From Protea cynaroides (taxonomy: Eukaryota; Streptophyta; Magnoliopsida; Proteales; Proteaceae), in contig CM053269.1 in NCBI GenBank assembly GCA_028583415.1, positions 30,384,254 through 30,448,253 on the forward strand: DNA of 64,000 nucleotides, read 5' to 3'. Positions 11,530 through 22,580 of this stretch are shown piece by piece (position 1 is the first letter of the stretch; the number at the start of each line of letters is the position of its first letter). Below the pieces are notes generated by a model. It did no database searches and was not told where the DNA came from. It was given only the letters and a program-made list of their open reading frames with translations. Position numbers and translations under genes: made by a program.

Positions 11530-12212
11530 AACAAACACTATCAATTATGCTCGTTGTGGATACCATATTCTATTGACCTATGGTAGATCGACACGTGCCC
11601 AGAATAGTGTGAGCACAGGTATCTTAACGTGTGTTCATCAAGGGATGTTTGTAAACTCTTCAATAGTTGACACATGTCGGCAATTAGATGATTTAAGTCA
11701 TTCCCCTAAGAATAAGGGAACAACTTCCCAATTGGCACACCTAATCCACATCCCAAAGAAAAGGGAGGAACTTCTGAAGCTATGCACTGGCAACTGAATG
11801 TATGATGATCGTGATCGTAAGATCATCGTCACACGTTCAATATTCTCAACTATCCAAAGAGATTAGTTGCCATCTATTTTGGAACCACCAGTTGGGTAAT
11901 TCGAACATCTCCTAAACCAACGGAGCCTCCTATATATGTTCATTAGCACAAAGGTATACGACGGATGATTTTACATTCAGTCTATATACTCAAACCTTAC
12001 CCCCACTCTGTCAAGAAGCTTTAGTTCTTACTTTGCTTCATATTACTTGCTCTGTGAGATGACTTGATCATAGGAGTGGTCATCGGATTACCCAATCCAC
12101 CCCTCGGTGATTTTCTCTGTATTAGATAGGATCAATCCTTGAACTCAACTAACACGCGTGAACTTGACTTCAATGCATCAAAACTCAGCTAGACCAGTTT
12201 CAGCAACAACAG
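11530..12212 (+). mobile_element. Gypsy LTR remnant upstream of a gag start
   Basis: The segment ends at '...cagcaacaaca' and is followed directly by 'gtttggtgcccatcgtgggc', the junction typical of plant gypsy elements of the Tat/Athila branch. A TATA-like 'cctatatatgttc' lies near 11930. The left end is not defined. Confidence 0.5.
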
Positions 12213-12299
12213 TTTGGTGCCCATCGTGGGCCCGTCTTGAGTCTTTCTTAGCTTATTTCCTACAAAGTTCTTTTCTTAAAGTCATCTCTTACTGAAACA

Positions 12300-12518
12300 G
12301 TGGTGAACACCCGTAACAACAGTCGGGAAACACTGTCAACACCAACGGGAATCCTTCCTGACATGAAGAAAATGTCACTAAGCAAGAAGTCAGCAATGAA
12401 GAAATCAAATTCCCTCCAAGGACTGTCCCACTACTTACTTCTATACCAGTTCCAACCCCTATGGTTTCTTTATCTCCTCAATAGTTTGCGACCCATGAAG
12501 AAATCCATATCATAGCTA
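12300..12518 (+). pseudogene. Gag N-terminus fragment (MVNTRNNSRE type)
   Basis: The frame starts MVNTRNNSRETLS, a beginning common in plant gypsy Gag proteins. It decays after about 40 residues and stops at codon 72. It sits about 90 bases beyond the LTR/PBS junction at 12212, the expected gag position. The rest of the element was replaced by a reversed LTR relative from about 12600. It is dead. Confidence 0.5.
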
Positions 12519-12660
12519 CTCAATTGTGGCAAATATTTCGTGACTCGTCATGCTATAAGGACAATGACAGGTGATTCGCCCTCGAGGTTTAAGCTAAAAA
12601 GCTCGATCGAGAGATCACAGGCCTTCGCCTGACTGATCTTGTCCACCCACACCGATGGAC

Positions 12661-13003
12661 GGTAAAGATCTGGAGTTACCACCTAGATTAAGGTTTATGA
12701 CCTCAATTATAGTCTCATCGTAGGATAAGACTTGTATTGACTCATAACCCATTAAATTGGTTTTGGTTTATCAGAGATCGGGGTAAACGTCAGGTTATGG
12801 TTTGGGAAGGTGTTAGGCACCTAACACCTATGAAAGGTAAAGATCTGGAGTTGCCACCTAGATTAAGGTCTATGACCTCAATTATAGCCTCATCGTAGGA
12901 TAAGACTTGTATTGACTGATAACCCATTAAATTGGTTTTGGTCTATCAAAGATCGGGGTAAACGTTAAGTTACAGTTTGAGAAGGTGTTAGGCACCTAAA
13001 CCG
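12661..13003. repeat. 175-bp tandem duplication
   Basis: 'ggtaaagatctggagtt' recurs at 12661 and 12836, and the two units match over most of their length. Confidence 0.85.
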
Positions 13004-13379
13004 TTCCATCCGAAATCGGTCTCCTATGCCTTTCTTTTTCTAGAATCTAGTGTTTTGACTATTCTGGGTCAATGGATGACTAAGCTTACGGGGGATCCTA
13101 AACTAAGTGTCTAAGTTCTTCTAACTTAGGGTTTAGCAAAACATGCTTTGAAACAAATCTATTAATAAATAAACCAAACAAGGTAGTTTGATATCATCGA
13201 ATCGAATCTATAATCTACCAAACTTCCTACGTATTCCGAATATGATCTGAAAATCAGGTTCACCACATAGTTCAGGTGATTGATTAATGTTTATGATTGT
13301 GATTTATGCTTGATCATGATTAGATTTGTTGTTCAAGTTGAAGTTTATGTTTGATGACTAGATAACCTTGATGGGTCAA

Positions 13380-13860
13380 GATCTAGATAGTCCATGTAGA
13401 ATGAACTTGATAGTCCATGTGGACTATAGATAATCCTAGAGGATCTAATGTAGGTGATCCTAGTAAATGTATGAATAACCATGTGGACTATGGATAATCC
13501 TAGTGGGCCTAAGACGTGGATAGTCCATATGGACTAATCAAGATCCGTGTAGTTCAACCGTTGAATGAGAATCTGATTGAAATTTAGTTGGCTCATGTAG
13601 GTTTGAAATGGATAGTCCATGTGGACTATCGGTAATCTGGTGGATTTAATATTGATATCCTAGTGAATCTATGGATGGACGGTCCATGTGGGCCGAGCTC
13701 TGCAACCGTATTTGAGAATCTACCCAAATTGCTTACATCAAGCCCACGTAGTTCGAAAGCCATCACATAAAGATCCGGTTGAAATTTGGATAACCTTGGT
13801 GGGTTTATGGATGATCCTAGTGGGCCTAAGACATGGATAATCCATATGGACTAATTTGGA
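13380..13860. repeat. Degenerate minisatellite 'tagtccatgtggacta'
   Basis: Many diverged copies of 'gatagtccatgtggactat' and 'gataatcctagtgggcctaa' alternate here. Each core is itself palindromic (AGTCCATGTGGACT). The block lies where E2 and E4 have their own unrelated minisatellite. Confidence 0.75.
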
Positions 13861-14209
13861 AAGATTTGAGGGATATGCCTTTGAGGGCAATATGGTATTT
13901 TCTAAATGATGGATATCTTTCCTAAAATGTGATTCTTGAGAATCCCATTTCAAAGTACCTATCTAAGTCACTATACCCCAGGGGAATGTGTTGAGGGGTA
14001 GGGAACATCCTAAACTACCCTTTGATCTAAACCTTAATTTAAGGATTTTAAAGCATTCTTTCTTTATTAAGGTTTTTAGGATTTCCTGTTCCTTACCCTT
14101 ACCGTGCATGTGGGTGCCTAGAAGCACATCCCCATACCGAAAAAAGTCTTCTAGAAGTGTTTAAGTATGGTAGTTTGATTAGGGTTTTGCAAGAAGTAAG
14201 TTATTGCAA

Positions 14210-14751
14210 AAATAGAATTTAACTAAATATGACCATTATGCAAATATGGAAAGTTCCAAATATGGTAAGAAATCTATGTATAGCAAGATACACAAAATTT
14301 TTCTAAGATGACATGTCATACAAATTGGTAAGAACCAATACGTCGATATCTCTAAACATGGTAAGATCTAATTTGCCAAGTTCCAAACATGACGGGAAGG
14401 TCTAATATGCCAATATATCAAAATATGCATATATTCAAGGATGACAAGAGCCAAATACAGGATGTGTAGATATGGTAAGAAAATATATGTATCATACCAA
14501 AAATAACAAAAAAATATATGAAACCAAAGATGGTAAAAGTCATGTGATTATAGTACCAAAAATGGCTATGGGCATGTGAGTATGGCAAGAATGAATGCAT
14601 TAACTAAACAGCAAGAACACAATCTATGCATTGTTTGTAAATCAATTAGTAAACCTACTTTCAGAAATCTAAATGGCACAAACAATATTTGAAATTGAAC
14701 TAGATCCAATGGGGAACATCCTCTCCAAAGATGGATTTCAAATTTTATTCC
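14210..14751. repeat. AT-rich block with diverged 'aaatatggtaaga' repeats
   Basis: Words such as 'aatatggtaagaaatctatg' and 'aaacatggtaagatctaa' recur irregularly. No gene is seen. Confidence 0.5.
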
Positions 14752-15038
14752 TAAGGGGAACAGCACTAGCGTACCCCAAGGGGAGATACTAGGTCAAATG
14801 AACCCCTTGTCCAACAGTTCATGGAGTTAAATCTTTAATTCCTTCAACTTAGATGGAACTGTTCTATACGGAGCTTTAGACATGGGTGCTGATCCTGGAA
14901 TTAGGTTGATCACGAACTCAATTTCACAATCAAGAGGTAAACCAGGTAAATCTTCTGGAAATACATCTAGCAATTGTTTCACTACATCAATCTGGTCTAT
15001 TGATGGTATTTCAACTGTAGTATCAGTCACAGATACTA
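14752..15038 (-). pseudogene. Gypsy pol fragment (protease-RT linker and RT start)
   Basis: The minus strand reads VVKQLLDVFPEDLPGLP and FVINLIPGSAPMSKAPYR, the segment before gypsy reverse transcriptase, seen also in E1 and E5. It is cut on one side by LTR E0 at 15039. It continues weakly to about 14752 as an RT beginning. It is an orphan remnant on the strand opposite to E0 and E1. Confidence 0.8.
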
Positions 15039-15971
15039 TGTAAGAACCGCACTCCACTAATACGGTTTAACCGTGTCATGCCAGGTCTTCCCATCATTGC
15101 TGGACCAAATGAACCGACCGTGTGAAGTAGGATCACTAACCAGGTATGAGAATTGAGTTAAAAACATTAAAAGTAAACGTAGGGTCATATACCTGGGTAA
15201 GTACAGTAGACCATATGGTAAGAAACAATGGTCACTGATCAATGACCCTACGGTCAATGTTTTCGATCCTACGGTCGACGGGTTCTGTGACCGTAGGCCA
15301 TCGACCTTAAGACCCTAGATTGGACTCCGAGTTTGGAAACTATTCTAATTTGAGGAGGATTTCTTTCCTATTATTAGATAACTCTATATAGAGAGTTTTT
15401 CTCTATATAGAAGGACGTCCCTCAATCCTTTTTCACTATTTTAGAACATTAGTAAACCCTAGAGAAAGAGAAGGAAATAGAAGGAAGAGAAGTAGAAGAA
15501 TAGAAAACTAAGGAGGAGACTGAGAGAAGAGTTTTACAGACTCTCTGCAACAAGTAAGGTATGAACCTTGTCTCTGTAGCCTTAGAACACTAAGAGTAAG
15601 AGTTTCTAATGTAAATTGAGATACCAAAACCAACGTAAGGATTCAACCATGTGATTTGCTGAGCAAGTCTCAAAGGGGAATCATGGAGAATGGATTAGAG
15701 TGATTAATTGGTAAAACTAGGAAATTTAGTCTTAGAATGATCATTAGGGATGACCCTATTGAAGAGCCAAGATGAAGTATTCGGATTGAATGTAGTCTGT
15801 GATCAGAAATCTTAAGGTCGCAGCTACGGTCGACCATAGCATGACCAGAGGATCGACCATAGGCATTCGGTAAGAATTCAGAAATCATACGGTCGCAGGT
15901 ATGGTCGCATATGGTGCGACCGTAGGGTATCGACCGTAGGTAGTAAGGTCGACACAGAATGAGACCATAGG
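15039..15971 (+). mobile_element. E0: LTR head interrupted by E1
   Basis: It starts TGTAAGAACCGCACTCC, the LTR start of this clade. Two clusters of 'acggtcgac' words lie at about 15190-15300 and 15790-15965. A donor-like AAG|GTATGA at 15559 sits 520 bases from the LTR start, as in the other LTRs. E1 inserted at 15972. The remainder of E0 was not found on the far side of E1. Confidence 0.75.
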
Positions 15972-16983
15972 TGTAAGACCCGTACTCCATGAATCCGATC
16001 TAAACCTTTAATTCATGCCGTAACAGGTCTTCCAATCATCACCGGGCCAGACGAGACGAGCGGATGACAACCATGTACGAAAACGGACCTAAAAGTATGG
16101 TATTTTTCATACCGGTCTATGGTACCAGTCGATGGTACCGGTCGATGGTATCGGTCGACCGGTATGTTTGCGCAGGCAGACTGGTTAGATCCAGAAACGG
16201 ATCTCTGCAGATCCCGCTTTCCAAATCTCGAGCCTAGGGACATTCCTAACGTAAGGAGACTTCCTAAACTCTATCCTAGTCTATTTAAGGACCCTTAAAC
16301 CTCCTTAAAACTCATTGATTGATCCTCACAAACCCTAGAGAGGAGAAAGAGATCTAAGAAGGAGAAATAGCTAAGGAAGGAGAGAGCAGCCACCATTGGC
16401 CGTTGGACGAAGAACACCATAGTTGCGAACCAACGGTAAGTGCTTGAACTTCTCTCTAAGTTAAGCATTATAGATGATTAATCATGAATTCATCAATACC
16501 ATGCAAGGCGAGGTATTGATTTAAAACCCTTAAATTTGCCATCAAACCCTAATACAGTCGATGAACCCTAGATTCGTATTCTAGGCTAAGGATCATCGAA
16601 ACTAAGACTTGAATGGAATATGAAACAACTCTAACTCATTGCTCAGGCCTAGAATGCATAGGAAAAATCCTAGAACCAATAGAGGATGATCGACGGAAGG
16701 CGAACACCAAGTTGATGGTCTTCCGGAGGCATACAGGTAGACCATACCGGTCGCACCATGTGCGACCGGTGCGACCGGTACTGCGATCGATACCTCTCGG
16801 AGACTGGTCTATGGGGGACAGGTCGACCATACCGGTCGCACATTTCCCCACGGTGTCGTGACCGGTACTTGCTACTGGTACGTGCGACCGTTATGCACTG
16901 TGAGGGTGTTTTCAATACTAGTTGGTTTTCAACCAACGTGAACCCTAAGAAAATTATTCTAATTCAACCCTAACATCGTGTAG

Positions 16984-17043
16984 GACCCTGTGTTAGCAAG
17001 TTTGGATTTGGTGACACGGAACAAACTAGCAGTCAAGCGTCAG
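16984..17043 (+). other. 60-base AG/GT-bounded segment in the E1 5' LTR (candidate coding exon)
   Basis: It is preceded by 'cgtgtag' and followed by 'gtaaggg', a canonical acceptor and donor. In the phase that fits the 44-codon ORF it reads open as C-V-S-K-F-G-F-G-D-T-E-Q then Q-A-S. Segments of the same 60-base length and similar translation lie at 52110-52169 (+), 53133-53192 (-), 38877-38936 (-) and 46195-46254 (-). Splicing is inferred. Confidence 0.5.
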
Positions 17044-17776
17044 GTAAGGGAATCGGACATAAACCCTAATAACTTAATAATAGTAAAACATTGTTAATAA
17101 TTATGATTCTGTGGATTGGTGTTGTGCATACTCACAAGTCATCTTTACTTTCAGTTATTATATTGTTCATGCATACTCGCTATGCTAGGATGTGATTGTT
17201 GGGCATGTGATTGTTTTCGTTGGTATGTGGAATGGGAAGGGTCTGGGATCTGGGATCATTCCTCACACTAGCACCTTTCCGTATCCTTTCTGTCTTAGCA
17301 TGCTTGGTGCGGGTAGGGTATCAGGGGGAAGAAGTGGCACTGTGGTCTCCAACCTGACCACTAGACTCTAGCCCTATCTCTATGCCGTAGGGAGCTGTGC
17401 TGGGATAGGACCTATTGTGATGATATATAGGATTGATTAGTTGCAAGCCCAGTTTGCAAGCCCTCGCCAATAGGGGCTTACGTGTTGATATGGGTAGGGC
17501 ATCAGGGGAAGTGTTGGCGGTGTTTGATCCGGACACTTTAGCTCTATCCCTATTCCATGGTGGGTGCATGTGGGATGACAGTGGTGTTTGATCCATTGGA
17601 TAGATTCACACACCCGTGTATAGAGGTGCGATGGCCGCCAATCCTTTCTATAGCACATTGCAAACTTAAAATCATACCATAATGTGAATGTTACTCATGC
17701 ATGATGTATGTTGCATTGTCTGATTGTCTTACTGAGCTAAGTTGTGAGCTCACCCTTGTATATATACATGTTTTTA

Positions 17777-17911
17777 GATGTTGATGCAGGTTACACTGTC
17801 TATGACTACGTGGATGCTCCAGTATATGGAAGAGCTGTTGCCCTGGAAGTGCAAACAGGGGAGGACGAGCATGTCACTTCATGCGAGTGCCCTTTCTGCG
17901 TGTACTTCTAG
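17777..17911 (+). CDS. LTR-encoded 44-codon ORF, CEC-x2-C type (E1 copy)
   Basis: It sits in the LTR about 290 bases before the LTR end. It follows 'gtttttag', a plausible splice acceptor whose final G supplies the first base of codon 1. It reads DVDAGYTV, DYVDAP, YG, then EDEHVTSCECPFCVYF and a stop. The same 44-codon length and motif pattern (D-A-G-x-T-V, D-Y, A-P/S-x-Y/F-G, H-D-x-S-C-E-C-x2-C-V) occurs in E3, E5 (both LTRs), E6 and E10. If not spliced, an in-frame ATG at 17768 (MFL-DVDAG) could start it; other copies lack that ATG. The four Cys/Glu residues suggest metal binding, but no family is recognised. Function is unknown. Confidence 0.5.
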   Translation, partial: DVDAGYTVYDYVDAPVYGRAVALEVQTGEDEHVTSCECPFCVYF

Positions 17912-18201
17912 GATATTTGATTTGTTTATTTTATTTATTTTCAGTTGGATTTATAAATGATGTAAGGATAATTATTTATGTTTTGATGTTTTAAATAATT
18001 AGATAATTTATTTATATTATTAATAGAGTACTCAGTTCATTTAATTTAAAACTTTCGCTCTATTTAATTATATTCTGATTATAGTTATGTGCAATGATTT
18101 GTATGAGTGGACACGGTCTTATTGAGATCCTAGTGTGAACCGTTGGTTCAGTGACGGTTCACTTACACTTCTGGTTCAGTCAGAATTGGGGTGTGACAAC
18201 T

Positions 18202-18213
18202 TGGTATCAGAGC
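18202..18213 (+). promoter_or_regulatory. Primer-binding site, initiator tRNA-Met (E1)
   Basis: TGGTATCAGAGC lies three bases after the LTR end, the standard plant gypsy/copia PBS complementary to the 3' end of initiator tRNA-Met. Confidence 0.95.
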
Positions 18214-18583
18214 TCTTAGGCTCTGTCTAATAGACCATACATACACTTGACTGAGTCAATGAACTGAGAGAGGAAGAATTAAAAGATTTAATAAAAACAC
18301 ACCTTAAGCACTTGTTTGATGCCTGAGACTAAATACAAAAGAGCATAATATACTATATTAAAGGTGAAATTAATAAACAGTCATGCTCTAGATAGGAACC
18401 ATAATAACAGGTGAGAAAAATCATAAACTTCTACCAAATTAAAATGAAAACTGTATCAAGAGCAAAATATAGAACATCCAAAGAGCTAGAAGTTAATTGT
18501 ACCACTGGGTACAGTCCACAAGCCGGACAATTACCCTGTTATAATAAAACTATACTAAGAGGAGAGAAAAATAAATTGATTTA

Positions 18584-19799
18584 TCATGGGGTTGGGGGCA
18601 TAGGAGGAATAGGGTCAGCAATGTCATAATCACGCTCATATGCGACCCTGAGCCAGTGTACCTGCTCCTACGTGACTCTGAGGCTGTGAGAGAGGCGCCC
18701 TAGGTCACGGTTCATCTCGCGCTGGGCATCCCGAATCTCCATAAATATACCCATCACGGTATCGGAAGGAGGCAGGGATAGTCCCGCTGCAGGTATGGGT
18801 TGCGGTTCCGGTGCAAGAATGTCTTCCATCTGATCATCATCATCCCCTGCCTCTTCTGCATAAGCTGCATTGGCTACTGCTGCTGCTGCTGCCGCTGCTG
18901 CTACCTCTTAAGTGGACGAAGACGAGCCTCTAGTTCCTCGTCACTGATCGACAGGTTATCCATCTTCATCCAGACAATGACATCCCAGTCAATGTCTGAT
19001 GTCATGGTGTCCTCAACCGCAATCTCATCCCTCAGATCCACTCGAATGGGCTGCAGGAGTGTAGTGATAAGCCATCCATAAGGAAGGTTGCTTATCCGGT
19101 CAGGCATGGTAGCCTGATGCATGGTCCTGATAATAATATAAGGAAGACAAACCCGCTCCCTAGTGCAGACACAATAAGTCAGGTACTGGGTGAGCTGAGA
19201 TAACTCACTGTAGTGGCAGCTCTGAGGAACAATGTCATGCTGGATAATGCGGCAATATACTCGAGGAACAGGTCTCAAATTGGTAGCTTTCATGGGCACC
19301 CCTGGGTTAAGGATCTGCTCTGAAACCTCCTTGCATAAATCATCAGTAAGGAAGCCCTTCATTTTGGGAGCGCAGTAAACCAAATCACCATCATAAGGAA
19401 TCCCCAAGAGATCAGTGAGCTGGTGAGTATCGAAGGATATGGGACACCTTTAACAAAGCTGGTGAGGCGGAGGTCCCTACCGTAGCTGAAGTCGTTAACA
19501 TTCCCCTCGACCTCCAGGTTAGCATAGAAGTGCTTGACCAAGTTAGGTCGGGTAGTCACTGTGTAAGTGATAATGGGTAACCACCCAAGTGCACCAAAAG
19601 CTGCTTCAACATCGAATCATTGTAGCTGCTCTAGGTTTACACAACGTCCAAATTCTATGTTCTTCTCTTCGAACCATGGAAAATGGGTTTGCGCTGTCGT
19701 CGAACAAAACCACCACTCATCAAACTACGGAACCGGCGGGTGAGGACGGTTCATGCCCGGAGCGTATGCATGCTTACCAACACCTCGACGCTGAGACAT
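18584..19799 (-). pseudogene. E1 antisense ORF, putative plant transposon protein (Transposase_32-like)
   Basis: It is encoded opposite to the element, between PBS and gag. It starts MSQRRGVGKHAYAPGMNRP at 19799 and contains RPNLVKHFYANLEVEG, SFVKGV, then (after a frameshift near 19440) VYCRIIQHDIVPQ, RERVCLPYIIIRTM and NLPYGWLITTLLQPIRVDL. It ends with DEELEARLRP and a tail with MEIRDAQREMNRD and AYERDYDIADPIPP. The FYANL and LPYG blocks match my memory of the Pfam family 'Putative plant transposon protein' (PF20167). At least three in-frame stops break it. E9 has a diverged homologue in the same antisense position and E5 keeps only the tail. The role is unknown. Confidence 0.7.
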
Positions 19800-19940
19800 T
19801 GTGAAATATAAAACAAAACAAACAATGAGATTTTGTTAAAACTTTCAAAATTTCGGCAGCATAATGAAAGTATTTAAAACAAAAGCCTCGAACTCACCCA
19901 AAATCTAGGGAGGATGACTTACGTAACAATTTAGCAACAT

Positions 19941-20331
19941 ATGGAAACCAAACAATCATCAAACAAGCAAGAACAGAACCCACAACTACCACACCAATTT
20001 CCAACGTCTTCTGCCTATCAAGGGATCTATCTGTACCCACCACCATGGTATGGAACAAATGCACAGGGGCAGAATGACCTAAGCCGAGCGGTGGATAGGT
20101 TTTTGAAATTGAAACCCCCTACCTTCACAGTGAAACCAGGAAAACCACTGTGGCCTATACAGTGGGTTGCTGAGATGGAGAAGAACTTTTGTCTGATGAC
20201 TTGCATAGAGGATGAGAAGGTGTTCTTTGCTACGCACATGCTCAAGGAAGATGCTAATGCCTGGTGGAATTTTACCCGGACATACTTGGAGACAAAGCAC
20301 ACCCAGATCACCTGGGAAATATTCAAGAGAG
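19941..20331 (+). pseudogene. E1 gag, first part
   Basis: The frame starts METKQSSNKQEQNPQ, followed by SSAYQGIYLYPPPWYG and the core WPIQWVAEMEKNFCLMTC... DANAWWNFTRTYL of plant Retrotrans_gag domains, the capsid protein that packages the RNA. It breaks at WEIFKR where E2 inserted. The reading resumes at 27315 with AFFDKYFPKSF. E5's gag shows the uninterrupted order. Confidence 0.9.
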
Positions 20332-20769
20332 TGTAAGCACCCCATTTTTGCTAGGACAGCCATACTGGAATGTAAATAGTAAGAAAGGAGGGGCGAGTGA
20401 AACTCTTTCAAACTGACAGTCAATTAGTCCCTGTGTGCTCTCTATGGTGTTCTGAGCGGAGCCAAAGTGCCCCAGTGTGCAAGAGTTTTGGTAAATGGAT
20501 TCGGAAAGATTGCGGGTCAATTCAAGGTTTAGACACTAAGCGGTGATTTCAAAGCTGATGTTGGCGGGCCCTACAACAAGGTCATGAAAATACCTTTGAA
20601 ATGATACCAGAATCACTCAATTTCGATATCAAATGAAGAAGATGTCACGATTTTAGTCAAAGTGAAATTGGCTTATTAAATCCAAGGGCTTTTCTATAAA
20701 TTATCATAAATTAAGGATTTATTGGGCAAATTATCATGATTAAAATCGATCGAACTTCACTCGACCATA

Positions 20770-21330
20770 TCTTGATCGTCCGACATCCAAAACCGACGAT
20801 TCAAGCTCCACTATGCTCCATTGTCCGTCCTCTTCAAAATGGACGTAAAGAATTTTGGGCAGAAGCCGCCAGCGGGTCCCATGCAAAGTTGTCGGTAGGA
20901 TTATCGTCGAAACTCCAATTCTTCATATCTTGATCATCCGAAGTCCGAATCAGACGATTCAAGTGCCACTGTGCTCCATTGCCTGTCCTCTTCAAAGTGG
21001 ACGTAAAGAATTTTGGGCAGAAGCCGCCAGTGGGTCCCATGCAAAGTTGTTGGCCAAATTATCGTCCAAGCTCCAATTCTTCATATTTTGTTCATCTGAC
21101 GTCCGAATCAGGCGATTCGAGTACCAGTGTGTTCCTTTGTCCGTCCTCTTCAAAGTGGACATAAAGAATTTTGGACAGAAGCCGCCAGCGGGTCCCATGC
21201 AAAGTTGCTGGCTGAATTATCGTCAAAGCTCCAATTCTTCATATTTTGTTCATCTGACGTCCGAATCAGGCGATTCGAGTTCCAGTTTGCTCCTTTGTCT
21301 GTCCTCTTCAAAGTGGATGTGGAAGATCTG
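20770..21330. repeat. 159-bp tandem array in E2, four units
   Basis: 'gtaaagaattttgggcagaa' recurs at about 20843, 21002 and 21161, with a diverged fourth at 21318. The period of 159 is a multiple of 3, which keeps spurious ORFs open across the units. Confidence 0.85.
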
Positions 21331-21608
21331 AGACAAAAGCTGTCGAAATTTTTCATGCGGAATTGCAAGCTGAGAGGATCCATAATAGAGAGAGAAATTG
21401 ATCCAGTCCATTCTTACTCAGCCCAACCCAGCTCAAGCCCAATTTAATCCAATCCCGTCAAACTCAATCAGTCTACCCTGACCCAACCCAAACCGGCCCA
21501 GATCGAGTCGGGTCGGCCCATGTGTATGCACTTTATGTATTTGTTATATATATACTTTTATATATTATATAATATATGTTTTATATATATTATATATATT
21601 TTTATGTA

Positions 21609-22538
21609 GAAAAAATTTCTTCTACACCCCATCAAAGATTGTTAACATCATCTACACCCATAAGAATGCAGAAACATCACCTAGGTCCACTTAACTGACG
21701 GAAATCACTAAAATTGTTAAAATACAGTTTTACCCTTCATTTTTATATTTTATCTTTTTAATTTTAAAAAACTTAAAAGATTTATTCCAAACAGCCTTCT
21801 TCTCCGGCGACGTGAAGATTTTTCCGGTAATGTGAGCTTGAGACAAAATCTGGATATGCTTGCACTCCATCGTTTCCACAATACCGCGTCGGTAACTGCA
21901 GAACCCATTACAATATCAATATCGAATCCAGCAAGAATTCGTGACATGATGAAGAGGAATTCTTCTCCAATGCGCTTGCCATACCCAACTAAACAAATCC
22001 TTCGTTTCATCAAATTTAGAAGCCCTAGATCGAGATGGATCAGAGGATCAATCTATTGAAGGAAAATGGGAAATAAAGAAAGGAACAATACCAAAAATTC
22101 GAAACTGATGGAGATGATGACAGTGGAAGCAATGGAGATTGCAACTAGGTCGAGATTTCCCAAATGTCCTGCAAATGCTTGAATTATTAGAGTTATGGCG
22201 TACAAGGCTACACGACTGAAAATAGCAGGACCTACGATCTGCCATATCTTCTTCGATTCCCCCCATATCCTTTGAATCACAGATCTTTCGCTTCCCTCTT
22301 CTAACAGGGGAACCTCATCTTCCCTCATTCTCTCGCTCTCTCTGTGTCTCTAAGGCTCCGATTTTTCTGCTTTCAACCCTCGTTAATAATCAAAGAACTA
22401 CCAAAAAAATTGCTAACTGGGTGGAACAAGTCCCACGAATTCGAGTGATTCTCATAATTGCTACCATTTTTCTTCCTCAAAAGGAACACAAATTTCCATG
22501 ATTGAAGGTTCAACTATAAATTTAATCAGAGCGTATTC

Positions 22539-22580
<42 letters not shown>

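Larger units (their letters stand above)
12617..14210 (-). mobile_element. Degraded reversed relative of the giant E2/E4 LTR
   Basis: Read on the minus strand, this region follows the same order as the 3' third of E2 and E4: the 'tgtgggtgcctagaagcac' block, a minisatellite block, 'ggtgttaggcacctaaacc', then 'ccacctagattaaggtctat' and a 'gtccacccac' end. Divergence is high. A 175-bp direct duplication is present (units starting at 12661 and 12836). In place of the E2/E4 'actccctgagagtac' minisatellite it has a different one at 13380-13860. Confidence 0.65.
15972..18198 (+). repeat. E1 5' LTR, 2,227 bp
   Basis: It runs TGTAAGACCCGTACTCC...GGTGTGACA and is followed directly by the PBS. It contains a TATA-like 'ctatttaagg' (about 16280), a donor-like ACG|GTAAGT at 16436, an AG/GT-bounded 60-base segment at 16984-17043 and the 44-codon ORF at 17777-17911. 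Clusters of CCGGTCGACC-type words lie at about 16105-16165 and 16720-16890. Confidence 0.9.

Noticed and set aside
12300..12518. Possible independent small host gene
   Set aside because: The MVNTR start and position after an LTR/PBS junction fit a gypsy gag remnant.
15972..18198. Treating E1 5' LTR as a solo LTR
   Set aside because: A perfect PBS, antisense ORF and gag follow in the correct order, so it is the 5' LTR of E1.
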